This document shows, one piece after another, positions 34,038 through 44,145 of a DNA stretch of 64,000 nucleotides; position 1 is the first letter of the stretch, and every line of letters begins with the position of its first letter. The notes below the pieces were generated by a model. It saw only the letters and a program-made list of their open reading frames with translations, was not told the DNA's origin and searched no databases. A program made the translations under genes and the position numbers. Source of the DNA: Chitinophaga alhagiae (lineage in GTDB: Bacteria > Bacteroidota > Bacteroidia > Chitinophagales > Chitinophagaceae); the NCBI RefSeq assembly GCF_003568665.1, contig NZ_QXMH01000002.1, forward strand, positions 186,001 through 250,000. Reading direction: 5' to 3'.

Positions 34038-37000
34038 ATGCGCCTCGGTCCTCTATTACCTGTATTACTCTTTTTTTTCGTCAATTTTTTATTGGCGATG
34101 CCTGTGAATGGTCAAAATATGAAAAGTACAATGGTTACGATCAGCTTAAAGAACGAGCCGCTGGTAGCAGGTTTTCAGCAGATAGAACAGCAGACCGGTT
34201 TCAGGTTTGCGTATGTGGACGCGCTTGTAAGCCCGTACCAATACTGGAACCTTCCCGCTGGTACACGTTCCGTGGAAGAAACGCTCGATCTGCTGCTGAA
34301 CAATACCTCGCTCGTTTACAAAGTGAACCAGAACAGTATTGCCATACTACAGAGAAAAAATAGAACAGACAGCAGCTGCACCATACGCGGCAGGGTTTTT
34401 AACGAAGAGGGAACGCCGTTACCGGGCGCAACGATCATTGTAAAGAACACCGGCCGCGGCGCCACAACGGATACAACAGGGTCGTTCGTACTGGAACAGG
34501 TAACGCTGCCTGCCCGGTTGCAGGTGCGCATGATAGGCTATGTTGCGCAGGAAGTGGAGCTAAAGGAAAAACGACCGGCTCCTTTTTATATCTCCCTCAA
34601 AAACGATACAAGATCTCTCGACCAGGTAGTGGTAGTGGGTTATAGTGTGCAGAAGAAAAGGAATATTATCAGCGCTATCACCACTGTACCGGGCACGGAA
34701 ATACAAAAAGCACCAACTTTAAATATCTCCAACGCCTTTGCGGGAAGAGTGCCGGGCGTACTTGCTACCACTACAAGCGGCCGGCCGGGCATTGGCGCAT
34801 ATTTCAGGATCAGGGGGAAGGTGTCGCTCAATGAGCCGGGCCCGCTGGTGGTGATAGACGGGATTGTGCGGAACGACGAATATGGCAACATCAATCCGTA
34901 TGAGGTGGAAACGGTCTCGGTATTGAAAGATGCGGCCGCTGCGGCAGTATATGGCGCCAGAGCGGCGGGAGGCGTGGTGCTGATCACTACAAAACGGGGA
35001 ACGGCGGGTAAGCCGGCAGTTACCTGGAACGGTTCCGCCGGCACCGAGAGCCCTACGCAATATCCGCGCCTGATGAATGCATATGAGTATGCTGCTTTGT
35101 GGAACCAGGCCAGCCTGAATGCCGGCTACGATCCCGATAACCCTGTTCATGCCAGCAGGTTCTATTCCGTGCAGCAGCTGGAAGATTTTAAATCCGGCAA
35201 AGCAGGTACCGACTGGTGGAAGACCGTTTTTTCAGAGAAAGGCGCTTTATCACAGCAGAATATTTCCATCAGGGGCGGCGCTGAAAATATCCGGTATTTT
35301 GGTATGCTGGGAACCGCGTACCAGCAGGGATTATGGGATTCCTACAATTTCAGGCGCATCAACCTGCGATCTAATGTAGATGTGCGCATCAACGCAACGC
35401 TCACCGCTGGGCTCAACCTGGAAGCAAGGCGCAGCACCACCCGCGCTGCTGGTCTGGATGCGTACAATATTTTTGAACATACCGTTCAATCACCGCCCAC
35501 CATCCCCGCATATACGGTCAGCGGAAGATTTTATGACGCCATGATCCCTCATCCCCTGGCGGATATCAAAGAAAGCGGAAAGAATATACAGCGCGATGAA
35601 GTGTTTCAGGGAACGATATTCTTTGAGCAGCAGCTGCCTTTCATTACAAAAGGATTGTCGGTAAAAGGCACCGCGGCCGTGGTAAGACGGCAGTATTTTC
35701 AGAAGTGGTGGAGAACGCCTTACCTGTTGTACCGCGAAGACAGCCAGGGGAATGTCACCGGTGTACGGTCCATCGGCATTGGTGACCAGGTGAGTACCTC
35801 TTTGTTCGAGGAGTCGCGGCAGTTTATCAACAACACATACAACATCTCGCTGAATTATGCTAAAACAGCCGGGAAGAGCGAGATCAGCGGGCTTGCCTTA
35901 TATGAGCAGATCGGGCAGAACAGCGATTACTTTAACGCCAGCCGGCGGCAGTTCCCTACCAACTGGCAAGATTATTTTTTTGCCAGCGGCCCGGATCAGC
36001 AAACCATAGATGGAAGATCGGCCATCGATGATGCCAGGCGCTCTCTGGTAGGCATCGTGAATTTTACGTATAACAACCGGTACCTGGTAAACGCTACTGT
36101 ACGTTACGATGGTTCTTACCGTTTCCCTCCCGGTAAAAGATGGGGGCTTTTTCCTTCTGTTTCGGCGGGATGGCGTTTATCCGAAGAGCCATTTTTACGC
36201 AATGCCGGTTTTTTCAGTGATCTGAAGTTGAGAACCTCTGCGGGTATTACCGGCAATGATAATGTTGGCGCGTTCCAGTACCTCGATGAATACTTTTTTT
36301 CACAGGGGCAGGTACCCGGAAGTTTCCCGCCGTTCTATGCGCCAGTGCTGGATAATGAGCCTGCCATCGTATTATACAACGGTGTATACGCCAACCGGAA
36401 TATCACCTGGGAAAAGCTGCGTACGGCCAATATAGGGGTAGACGCTACAGTGCTCAAGGGCAGGCTGGAGCTGAATTTCGATTATTATTTCCGCACAACC
36501 ATCAATATGTTGTGGGACAGGGCGCGTTCCGTTCCGGCAACATTTGGCAGAAGACTGCCCAAGGAGAACTATGCGGAAATGAAAAGCAACGGATGGGAGC
36601 TGGTATTGCATTATAACGGCCAGACACGGGCACTGCAGTACAATCTGGGCGTACAGGGCACTTTTGCCACCAATGAAATTACAAGGATAGACGATCCGGT
36701 AAATGGCCCTTCCTGGGAAAAACGGCTGGGCAGGCCAATAGGCTTTCAGATAGGTTACCGGGCGGCAGGTATTTTCCAGTCGGAGGCGGAAGTGGAGAAA
36801 TGGTATGGCGGAATGCAATTTGGCCAGAAGCAGGCGCCGGGAGATATCCGGTATGAGGATGTGAACGGTGATGGCCAGATCACGGACCAGGACCAGGATG
36901 TGATCAGCCCATATGATGTACTGCCCCAGCTCACTTATGGCATTTCAGGCGGTCTGCGATGGAAAAATTTTGACATGGATTTTTTATTCCAGGGCGCGGC

Positions 37001-37394
37001 CAGGCGGTCATTGATGCTGAGCATGGAAGCGATCACGCTTTTCCGCGGCGGTAAATACAATTCATTTGCATACCTGATGAACGCATGGACGCCTGAAAAC
37101 CAGGATGCAAAGTACCCGCGCGCCACTATAGACGCCAGTTTTAACAATAACCGGCACTCCACTTTCTGGCTGAGGGACGCATCGTACCTAAGATTAAAAA
37201 CGATCAATATCGGCTATACATTCAATTGGAACTGGCTGAAGAAAAATAACAGGAAGCTGCGTGCATACGTTGCCGGAGCAAACCTCTTTACCTGGAGCCC
37301 TTTGAAGGAGTTTGATCCGGAAGCGGAGAACGGGATGGGATATTATTATCCGCAAATGAAAAATTTAACGGTGGGCGCAGGGTTTTCATTTTAG
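34038..37394 (+). CDS. SusC/RagA TonB-linked outer membrane protein with STN signalling domain
   Basis: A 1118-residue receptor. Signal peptide residues 1-26 (ends MPVNGQ), STN domain about 30-97 (TISLKNEPLVAGFQQIEQQTG ... LLNNTSLVYKV), CarboxypepD_reg-like domain about 113-185, plug about 195-310 with GRPGIGAYFRIRGK and VSVLKDAAAAAVYGARAAGGVVLI, then a barrel ending VGAGFSF. The STN domain and upstream sigma/FecR genes mark it as the sensing transducer. It has no SusD directly after it. It is a close paralogue of the SusC at 39225. Start at 34038 gives the signal peptide. Confidence 0.92.
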   Translation: MRLGPLLPVLLFFFVNFLLAMPVNGQNMKSTMVTISLKNEPLVAGFQQIEQQTGFRFAYVDALVSPYQYWNLPAGTRSVEETLDLLLNNTSLVYKVNQNSIAILQRKNRTDSSCTIRGRVFNEEGTPLPGATIIVKNTGRGATTDTTGSFVLEQVTLPARLQVRMIGYVAQEVELKEKRPAPFYISLKNDTRSLDQVVVVGYSVQKKRNIISAITTVPGTEIQKAPTLNISNAFAGRVPGVLATTTSGRPGIGAYFRIRGKVSLNEPGPLVVIDGIVRNDEYGNINPYEVETVSVLKDAAAAAVYGARAAGGVVLITTKRGTAGKPAVTWNGSAGTESPTQYPRLMNAYEYAALWNQASLNAGYDPDNPVHASRFYSVQQLEDFKSGKAGTDWWKTVFSEKGALSQQNISIRGGAENIRYFGMLGTAYQQGLWDSYNFRRINLRSNVDVRINATLTAGLNLEARRSTTRAAGLDAYNIFEHTVQSPPTIPAYTVSGRFYDAMIPHPLADIKESGKNIQRDEVFQGTIFFEQQLPFITKGLSVKGTAAVVRRQYFQKWWRTPYLLYREDSQGNVTGVRSIGIGDQVSTSLFEESRQFINNTYNISLNYAKTAGKSEISGLALYEQIGQNSDYFNASRRQFPTNWQDYFFASGPDQQTIDGRSAIDDARRSLVGIVNFTYNNRYLVNATVRYDGSYRFPPGKRWGLFPSVSAGWRLSEEPFLRNAGFFSDLKLRTSAGITGNDNVGAFQYLDEYFFSQGQVPGSFPPFYAPVLDNEPAIVLYNGVYANRNITWEKLRTANIGVDATVLKGRLELNFDYYFRTTINMLWDRARSVPATFGRRLPKENYAEMKSNGWELVLHYNGQTRALQYNLGVQGTFATNEITRIDDPVNGPSWEKRLGRPIGFQIGYRAAGIFQSEAEVEKWYGGMQFGQKQAPGDIRYEDVNGDGQITDQDQDVISPYDVLPQLTYGISGGLRWKNFDMDFLFQGAARRSLMLSMEAITLFRGGKYNSFAYLMNAWTPENQDAKYPRATIDASFNNNRHSTFWLRDASYLRLKTINIGYTFNWNWLKKNNRKLRAYVAGANLFTWSPLKEFDPEAENGMGYYYPQMKNLTVGAGFSF

Positions 37395-37540
37395 GCGGCA
37401 CGGAAACGCCGGCAACAATACACTAAAATTCAGGATCATTTTACCAGTGCAGATCATCATGTGGTCTGCGCCTGGCCATCTATTGCGCATACTTTTTTAA
37501 TCAGACATGTTAAACAACCAAATATTAATTCGCACCAGTT

Positions 37541-38041
37541 ATGAAAAAGAAATTGTTCTACGTACCAGGGATCATCCTGTGTTCCCTTTTTACCAACTCA
37601 TTGCTAGCGCAGGTAACAGACATTACCGGTAAAGGCGGCATAAAAAAGGCTCAGTTTGTTCCGGAAAAAACGGAAGAAGATATAGACAAGCTGTTCGACA
37701 ATGATAAGAACACCAAGTATTGTTATGGCTTCTCCAGCAATCTGTGGATGCAGTACCAGTTGCCCGAACCGGCCATCGTAAACCAGTATGCTTTGTCGTC
37801 TGCAAACGATGTGCCCGAAAGAGACCCCAGGAACTGGAAGCTGCTTGGGTCCGCGGATGGTAAAAAGTGGGTAAAGCTGGATAGCCAGGCCAAAGAACGC
37901 TTTGAAGAAAGGATGCAAACAAAAGTATACTCCTTTGAGAATACAACGCCATACGCTTACTACCGGCTTCAAATTACGTCCAACAATGGGGATCAGGCCA
38001 CGCAGCTATCTGAATGGCGATTGTTTTACGAAAAAAAATAA
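37541..38041 (+). CDS. F5/8 type C (CBM32-like) secreted protein
   Basis: A 166-residue protein: signal peptide 1-24 (ends SLLAQ), then one discoidin-type beta-sandwich domain. DKLFDNDKNTKYC is the usual entry (LFDGDxxTxW-like), WMQYQLPEPAIVNQYALSSA the first strands, NWKLLGSADGKKWVKLDSQ and YYRLQITSNNGDQATQLSEWRLF the last. Such domains bind terminal sugars (galactose, GlcNAc) or other surfaces. With no catalytic domain it is a binding protein, probably displayed at the surface for the SusC/SusD machinery. Confidence 0.85.
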   Translation: MKKKLFYVPGIILCSLFTNSLLAQVTDITGKGGIKKAQFVPEKTEEDIDKLFDNDKNTKYCYGFSSNLWMQYQLPEPAIVNQYALSSANDVPERDPRNWKLLGSADGKKWVKLDSQAKERFEERMQTKVYSFENTTPYAYYRLQITSNNGDQATQLSEWRLFYEKK

Positions 38042-38078
38042 ACGGTGACCGATCACCACTTACCTAAATAACAACAGT

Positions 38079-39182
38079 ATGAAAAAGATCTTTACTGCAA
38101 TATCCCTGCTTTTGCTTGTTACGGGAGTATTGGAATCCTGCACCCGGGGGATAGATGTTGCTCCTTTTACGCGGGTGGTTGCCGTTGCGGATTTTACGGC
38201 CACTATTCAGGCTCCCAACAACCTCACGGTGAAGGTGGCAAACAAATCGAAGAACGCTAAAAGTGTCACCTGGGATTTTGGCGACGGCAGCCCCGTTTCC
38301 AACGAGGCGGACCCCACGTATACTTACGCCGCTCCCGGTGACTATATGATCACATTGAAGGTAACAAGTATTACCGGCATTGAGTCTACCAAAGAACAGA
38401 TCGTCACTACCAAGCCGGTAGACATTATTCCGCAGATCAATTTCTCCTATGCGGAAGACCCGGCAAACCCGCTGAAAATAAAGTTCACCAATCAATCCGT
38501 GAACGGCATATCCTTTACCTGGGATTTTGGCGACGGGAGCCCTGTTTCCACGGAAGAATCACCGGAGCACCTGTATGCGGCGAATGGCAGATATAATGTG
38601 GTGCTGACCGCTAAAAGCATTACGGGTAATGAGAACACAAGAACGATCAGCATCAGGGCGCCCAAACTAACGGCGCCGGAAATGATCACGATTGCTAATC
38701 CGGGTTTTGAAATGGACCCCAAAGACAGCTATGTGGTTACAGGCTGGGAACCTGTAAAGGTAAGTTATCCCGGCAGCCCGGGATGGGGCGGTTTTTTTAT
38801 TGCGGAAAGCCCGAAGTCAGGCACCCGTTGCCTGCTTTTCTGGACGCCGTCTGCAGATGCAGGGAACGGCCACAAGTATGAGCTGGCTTATGTAGGCTCC
38901 GTTACCCAGCAGATCACAGGGCTGGAAGATGGCAAATACACGTTTAAAGTATGGATCAGCTCTACCGATATGGAAGGCATGTACCTGATTGCCAACGGCG
39001 GCGGAGCGGAGGTGAAAAAAGCTGTAGGCAGTAACAACGGGTATACCCAGCTAAGCATTGACTTTAACGTAGTGGGCGGAACGGCCAGGATCGGTTTTAT
39101 GATGGACAGGCCGAATGATGTAGGAGATAACTGGAGCCCGAATTTCCAGGCAGATGATGCAGAGCTTTGGATCAATCCTTAA
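38079..39182 (+). CDS. PKD-repeat lipoprotein with C-terminal beta-sandwich
   Basis: A 367-residue predicted lipoprotein (VLESC lipobox, Cys at residue 21). Two PKD domains: about residues 42-110 and 125-195, both with WDFGDGSPVS and near-identical DNA, so recently duplicated. The C-terminal 165 residues form a beta-sandwich carbohydrate-binding-like module (NPGFEMDPKDSYVVTGW ... ITGLEDGKYTFKVWISST). This order, surface lipoprotein between a SusC and another SusC/SusD pair, suggests a SusE/F-like glycan- or peptide-binding protein. No catalytic residues seen. Confidence 0.85.
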   Translation: MKKIFTAISLLLLVTGVLESCTRGIDVAPFTRVVAVADFTATIQAPNNLTVKVANKSKNAKSVTWDFGDGSPVSNEADPTYTYAAPGDYMITLKVTSITGIESTKEQIVTTKPVDIIPQINFSYAEDPANPLKIKFTNQSVNGISFTWDFGDGSPVSTEESPEHLYAANGRYNVVLTAKSITGNENTRTISIRAPKLTAPEMITIANPGFEMDPKDSYVVTGWEPVKVSYPGSPGWGGFFIAESPKSGTRCLLFWTPSADAGNGHKYELAYVGSVTQQITGLEDGKYTFKVWISSTDMEGMYLIANGGGAEVKKAVGSNNGYTQLSIDFNVVGGTARIGFMMDRPNDVGDNWSPNFQADDAELWINP

Positions 39183-39224
39183 CCAACCCGGTAAAACATT
39201 TTTCGCATTCATCAAAAAACAATT

Positions 39225-42200
39225 ATGAAAAACAGATTAGCCGCATTTATATTTTTCCTTCTTGTTATGGCTGGCTATAGCCAGGCGCTTGCGGGCGCAG
39301 GGGAAGTGCTTCCGGCAGCCGCCGCAACGGTGGCAGATATTGCCGTGAAAGGCACGGTCACCGATAAATCAGGGCGGGTGCCAGGCGTTACAGTATTGAT
39401 AGAAGGTTCCAATAAACATACCATTACGGATGAAAACGGTAACTACACCATTACTATTCCCGCCAACGGCGTACTGGTGTTTTCCATTGTGGGTTATAAA
39501 ACCCAGCGGATACCCGTAAATAGCCGGGAAAGGGTAGATGTTACCATGACCGAAGAGGTCCGCGGGCTGGATGAAGTAGTTATCAAAGGATATACTTCGC
39601 AAACGCGGGCAAACCTTACCAGCGCTATTGCTACCGTTTCGGGAGAGGAGCTGAAACAGACCGCTACCGCCAACATAACGAACGCATTGGCGGGGCGCGT
39701 TACCGGCGTGCTGGCCACCACACAATCCGGCCGGCCGGGTATCGGCGCCTGGATACAGATACGGGGCAGAAGCTCTGTGAATGAACCGGGACCATTGATC
39801 CTTGTTGACGGTGTGGTAAGGGAAGATTTTGGTAATATAGACGCGAACGATGTAGCCACCATTTCCATTCTGAAAGACGCATCGGCCACGGCCGTATACG
39901 GCGCCAGGGCGGTTGGCGGCGTGATACTGATAACCACCAAACGTGGGCAGATCGGTAAACCGTCTATCACCTACAACGCTTCCACCGGTATTGAAAGGCC
40001 TACCAAATACCCGGATATGATGACTGCCTACGAGTATGGCGTTACACGCAACCAAGCGCAGCTGAACGGAGGGTTTGACCCCACCAATCCATCGCAGGCA
40101 AGCAAATTTTTTACAGCGGAGCAGCTGGAAAGCTTCAGGACAAACAGTACAGACTGGTTTAAGGAAACCTTTAAAGGCAACAGCATGTTGAGCCAGCACA
40201 ACATATCTGTAAACGGCGGCACGGAAGCCGTGAGCTACTTTGCGTCTTTGGGGTATACGGACCAGAAAGGTATGTGGGATCAGTATAATTATCAAAGATA
40301 TAACCTTCGAAGCAATGTAGACGCGCGCATCAGCAGCACGCTGAAAGTAGGGCTAAGCATAGATGCGAGCAGGGCCAATACCAACGCCGCAGGCCTGGAC
40401 GCTTACCCGATCTTTATGCACGCCATACAAGCCGCCCCGATCTATAACCCATACAACTCTTCCGGACAGTTTAACTACATCAACGGCCAGCCTAACCCTG
40501 TGGCTGAAACCAGCGAGACGGGCTACGACAGGAACCGCATTGAAACATTTGGCGCTACGCTCAACGCCGAACAAAAACTGGATGTTCTCACAACAGGCCT
40601 CAGCCTGAAAGGCACGGTTTCCATCATCAGAAATTCCACCTTGCATAAAGTTTTCAACACGCCTTACATGGTATATAAAGACAACGGCGAGGCAAGCCTG
40701 ATCAACGTCAACAACCTGAATAAAACGCAGCTGGACCAGAATATGAGCGAAGCCAACCAGCTTACTTTAAATGCGTCGTTGAACTATGCGCGGCAATTCG
40801 GCAAACATAACGTTTCGGTAATTGCATTGTACGAACAGCTTGAAAATAAAGGTTTCATAATGGGCGGACTGAAGCGAGATTTCGTGTCTTCCATAAAAGA
40901 TGAATTGAACGCCAGCGGCCCGCTGGAGCAGACCCTTTCCGGCACCTCCACCATTGGCGACGCGCGAAGGTCTTTTGTAGGGATACTGAACTATGGCTAT
41001 GACAACAGGTACCTGCTGGAGGCAGCTGCCAGGAGAGACGGCTCTTACCGGTTTGCCCAATCCCAGAGATGGGGGTTGTTCCCCGCGGTGTCGGCTGGCT
41101 GGAGAATATCGGAAGAATCTTTCTTTAAGGAAACAAAAGCCTTCGATTTTATCGATAACCTGAAGATCCGCGCTTCCGTGGGCGAAACGGGGAATGACAA
41201 GATATCTTCATTCCAGTTTATGGATTCCTATAACTACATGCAGGGAAAATATCCTAACATCTGGCCGGATTTCTTTCCGCCGGTGATAGAGAACGAATCG
41301 CAGATCAACCTTGTTTCCGGCGTTTTCCCTAATTATAACCTTACCTGGGAAAAACTGGTCTCAAAAAATATAGGCCTGGATGCAACGCTCTTCAATAATC
41401 ACCTGGGCATAGAGGCGGATTATTTTTTCCGGACCACCAGGGATATGCTTCGGCCGCGCATCTTGTCAACCCCCGCTACATTCGGCCGCAGGCTGCCGGA
41501 TGAGAACTATGCCGAAATGAAAAGCAAGGGCGTGGAGGTAACGCTTTCATACCGTGGAAATATCAATTCCTTCGGGTACAATTTCCGGCTCAATTTTTCA
41601 TACGCCACCAACAAGCTCACCAAACTGGATGTTCCCGAAGGTATTGCCGATTATCAGAACAGCCTGGGCCGCCCGCTGAACGCCATGGTGGGATATGTAG
41701 ACATGGGCCTGTTCCAGAGCCAGAAGGAGGTAGATGACTGGGTAAACCAGTTTGGTTCCAAACCCAGCGTGGGCGATATCAGGTATGCGGATATCAGCGG
41801 CGACGGTGAAGTGACTGAAGCGGACCAGATGCAGATCAGCGATAATTCCGGCGCGCCGCTGATGGTGTTCGGCTTTTCTTCGGAGCTGCGCTGGAAAAAC
41901 TTTGATGCCAACATTTTCTTACAGGGAGCAGGCAAACGGACCATTATGCTGGGCGAAGAAGCAATGGTATTTTTCAGAGCGGAAATAAACAATAGTTTTG
42001 CTTATCTTAAAGATTACTGGACGCCGGAAAACCCGGACGCAAAATATCCCAGGCCAACGATAGATTACAGCAACAACAACTCGCGCAGTTCTACTTTCTG
42101 GATGAGGGATGGTGCTTACCTGAGGCTGAAATCGGTAAACATCGGCTATTCTTTAAGCACGCTTCCGTGGATGAGAAAGCGCGGCATGAAACTTAGGGTA

Positions 42201-42329
42201 TATGCTGCCGGTGCCAATCTGCTTACCTGGAGCCCATTTAAGGAGTTTGATCCTGAACTGGGTGACGGTACAGGCAGATCTTATCCGCAGCAACGCAACC
42301 TTTCATTGGGCCTTAATTTTTCATTCTAA
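39225..42329 (+). CDS. SusC/RagA family TonB-linked outer membrane protein
   Basis: A 1034-residue receptor without an STN domain. Signal peptide 1-24 (ends QALAGA), CarboxypepD_reg-like domain about 45-110 (KGTVTDKSGRVPGVTVLIEGS), plug about 120-235 (GRPGIGAWIQIRGRSS, ISILKDASATAVYGARAVGGVILI), barrel ending LSLGLNFSF. It forms the expected complex with the SusD at 42341, 11 bases downstream. Long stretches match the first SusC (for example PATFGRRLP and ENYAEMKS), so the two arose by duplication. Confidence 0.93.
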   Translation: MKNRLAAFIFFLLVMAGYSQALAGAGEVLPAAAATVADIAVKGTVTDKSGRVPGVTVLIEGSNKHTITDENGNYTITIPANGVLVFSIVGYKTQRIPVNSRERVDVTMTEEVRGLDEVVIKGYTSQTRANLTSAIATVSGEELKQTATANITNALAGRVTGVLATTQSGRPGIGAWIQIRGRSSVNEPGPLILVDGVVREDFGNIDANDVATISILKDASATAVYGARAVGGVILITTKRGQIGKPSITYNASTGIERPTKYPDMMTAYEYGVTRNQAQLNGGFDPTNPSQASKFFTAEQLESFRTNSTDWFKETFKGNSMLSQHNISVNGGTEAVSYFASLGYTDQKGMWDQYNYQRYNLRSNVDARISSTLKVGLSIDASRANTNAAGLDAYPIFMHAIQAAPIYNPYNSSGQFNYINGQPNPVAETSETGYDRNRIETFGATLNAEQKLDVLTTGLSLKGTVSIIRNSTLHKVFNTPYMVYKDNGEASLINVNNLNKTQLDQNMSEANQLTLNASLNYARQFGKHNVSVIALYEQLENKGFIMGGLKRDFVSSIKDELNASGPLEQTLSGTSTIGDARRSFVGILNYGYDNRYLLEAAARRDGSYRFAQSQRWGLFPAVSAGWRISEESFFKETKAFDFIDNLKIRASVGETGNDKISSFQFMDSYNYMQGKYPNIWPDFFPPVIENESQINLVSGVFPNYNLTWEKLVSKNIGLDATLFNNHLGIEADYFFRTTRDMLRPRILSTPATFGRRLPDENYAEMKSKGVEVTLSYRGNINSFGYNFRLNFSYATNKLTKLDVPEGIADYQNSLGRPLNAMVGYVDMGLFQSQKEVDDWVNQFGSKPSVGDIRYADISGDGEVTEADQMQISDNSGAPLMVFGFSSELRWKNFDANIFLQGAGKRTIMLGEEAMVFFRAEINNSFAYLKDYWTPENPDAKYPRPTIDYSNNNSRSSTFWMRDGAYLRLKSVNIGYSLSTLPWMRKRGMKLRVYAAGANLLTWSPFKEFDPELGDGTGRSYPQQRNLSLGLNFSF

Positions 42330-42340
42330 AGACTGTTTTT

Positions 42341-44056
42341 ATGAAACGTATATCACTGAATATATTGCTCCTGGCCTGTGCATCCATGCTTTTCAGCGCA
42401 TGCGACAAGAATCTGCTGGACCAGAACAATCCGGATGCCATCACATCAATAGACCTGTGGAAAGACCCCAAGCTCATTGGCTTGTACCTGAATACGATCT
42501 ACGGCGACCGGCCAGGCTGGAATTATAACTTTTACGACAACATAGCCGACGACTCCCGTAGCAACTGGACCGGCAATGAGCCCAATAATCACATCTATGA
42601 TCAGTGGATGGACGGAGATGTTGGCGGTTACACCGCTTACTGGAAATACGAGGAAGTGGTGAGGATCAACGACTTCCTGGCCAACATCGATGCCGCGCAG
42701 ATGGACGACGCCACTAAAACCCGTTACAAAGGGGAGGCCCGGTTCATGAGAGCCTTTCTTTACTTTGAAATGGTACAGCGTTACGGCGGTGTGCCGGTCA
42801 TTACCAAAGTACAGCATATTACAGACGACTTGAGCGTTCCGCGGAACAGCCTGAACGATTGTTTTAAGTTCATCATTGAAGAACTGGACCAGGCTGCCAC
42901 AGAGCTGCCGCCGGATGCGCCGCGGGGAAGGGTAAGCAAAGGCGCGGCAATGGCTTTGAAAGGAAGAGTGGCATTGTATTGGGCAAGTCCGCAATATCTT
43001 ACCACAGATGATAACGCCCTGTACAAAGATGTGGAGACCATCAATTCCAATACGCAGGGCGCTGGAGCGGCCGAACGCTGGAAAGCCGCGGCAGATGCCA
43101 GCCAGGCAGTAATAGCGCTGGGGGCGTATGACCTCAATCCCGATCTGAAAGCGCTCTGGCTGGACAAATCCGCCAATAATAAAGAGGCCATATTTGAGGT
43201 GCAGTACAAAAAAGGATTCAAGTCCCATGGCCTGGATGCGCTGGTGAAGCCGCCTTATCTCGGCGCCGGAGACGGTGGGCAACGTTTCCCGTTACAGGAG
43301 CTGGTAGACGCTTTCCCCATGAAAAATGGAAGGCTGATCGGGGAATCCGGCTCCGGTTACACGGCAAGCGATCCCTACACCGGCCGGGATGATCGTTTTT
43401 ATGCCGCCATCGGTTATAACGGCGCCAAAACCTGGGGGAACAAAGGAGGCGTACTCACCCAGATCGCACTTGAAACTTTCGAGGGTGGCCGTGATTACGG
43501 GAATATGGATGCAGGCAACACCCTCACAGGATACTATACATTAAAAGCGCTCGATACCCAAAACATCAATTACTCTTACCGCGCCGGCTCAGACCAGCCA
43601 TGGCTTGAAATAAGATATGCGGAGGTGCTGCTTAACTACGCGGAAGCAGCCAATGAATACATGGCCGTGCCGGACCAGTCGGTGTACGATGCCGTAAACA
43701 AGGTAAGGACCAGGGCAGGTATCACTACAGTGCTAACGCCCGGTAGTCTTACAAAAGACCAGATGCGCAGCCTGATCAGGAACGAACGTTACGTAGAGTT
43801 CTGCCTCGTTGAGCAAAAGCGGTACTGGGACCTCAAACGCTGGGGAGTGGCGCACGAGAAGCTGAACAATGTAAAACATCACAGTGTATACATCACCCAA
43901 ACCGGCAGTACCTTTACCTATGATTATCCGGAACGCGACCCGCGACCGCTCAGGTTTGATAAAAGAATGTACTGGTTCCCCATCCCCGGTTCCGAACTTA
44001 CCAAGAATCTCAAACTGATGCAAAATCAAGACTGGCCGCTGCCTCCAGGCCGTTGA
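42341..44056 (+). CDS. SusD/RagB family nutrient-binding lipoprotein
   Basis: A 571-residue surface lipoprotein, lid of the SusCD importer. Lipobox SACDKN with Cys at residue 21; then the TPR-rich SusD fold: RYKGEARFMRAFLYFEMVQRYGGVPVIT (residues about 126-153), RGRVSKGAAMALKGRVALYWASP, and the C-terminal RNERYVEFCLVEQKRYWDLKRWG and YWFPIPGSELTKN. It is directly downstream of the second SusC and ends at a terminator-like hairpin. The ligand is unknown. Confidence 0.93.
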   Translation: MKRISLNILLLACASMLFSACDKNLLDQNNPDAITSIDLWKDPKLIGLYLNTIYGDRPGWNYNFYDNIADDSRSNWTGNEPNNHIYDQWMDGDVGGYTAYWKYEEVVRINDFLANIDAAQMDDATKTRYKGEARFMRAFLYFEMVQRYGGVPVITKVQHITDDLSVPRNSLNDCFKFIIEELDQAATELPPDAPRGRVSKGAAMALKGRVALYWASPQYLTTDDNALYKDVETINSNTQGAGAAERWKAAADASQAVIALGAYDLNPDLKALWLDKSANNKEAIFEVQYKKGFKSHGLDALVKPPYLGAGDGGQRFPLQELVDAFPMKNGRLIGESGSGYTASDPYTGRDDRFYAAIGYNGAKTWGNKGGVLTQIALETFEGGRDYGNMDAGNTLTGYYTLKALDTQNINYSYRAGSDQPWLEIRYAEVLLNYAEAANEYMAVPDQSVYDAVNKVRTRAGITTVLTPGSLTKDQMRSLIRNERYVEFCLVEQKRYWDLKRWGVAHEKLNNVKHHSVYITQTGSTFTYDYPERDPRPLRFDKRMYWFPIPGSELTKNLKLMQNQDWPLPPGR

Positions 44057-44081
44057 TATATCCGTATATCTATGTTGAATA

Positions 44082-44112
44082 AATATCCCCGTGCGTTATG
44101 CCCGGGGATATT
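44082..44112. terminator. Hairpin after susD
   Basis: AATATCCCCG (44082-44091) pairs with CGGGGATATT (44103-44112) over 10 bp, followed by TCATTTAAA. It separates susD from the converging serine hydrolase gene. Confidence 0.7.
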
Positions 44113-44145
44113 CATTTAAACTATTTCAATTGGAGGAGGGACTAA

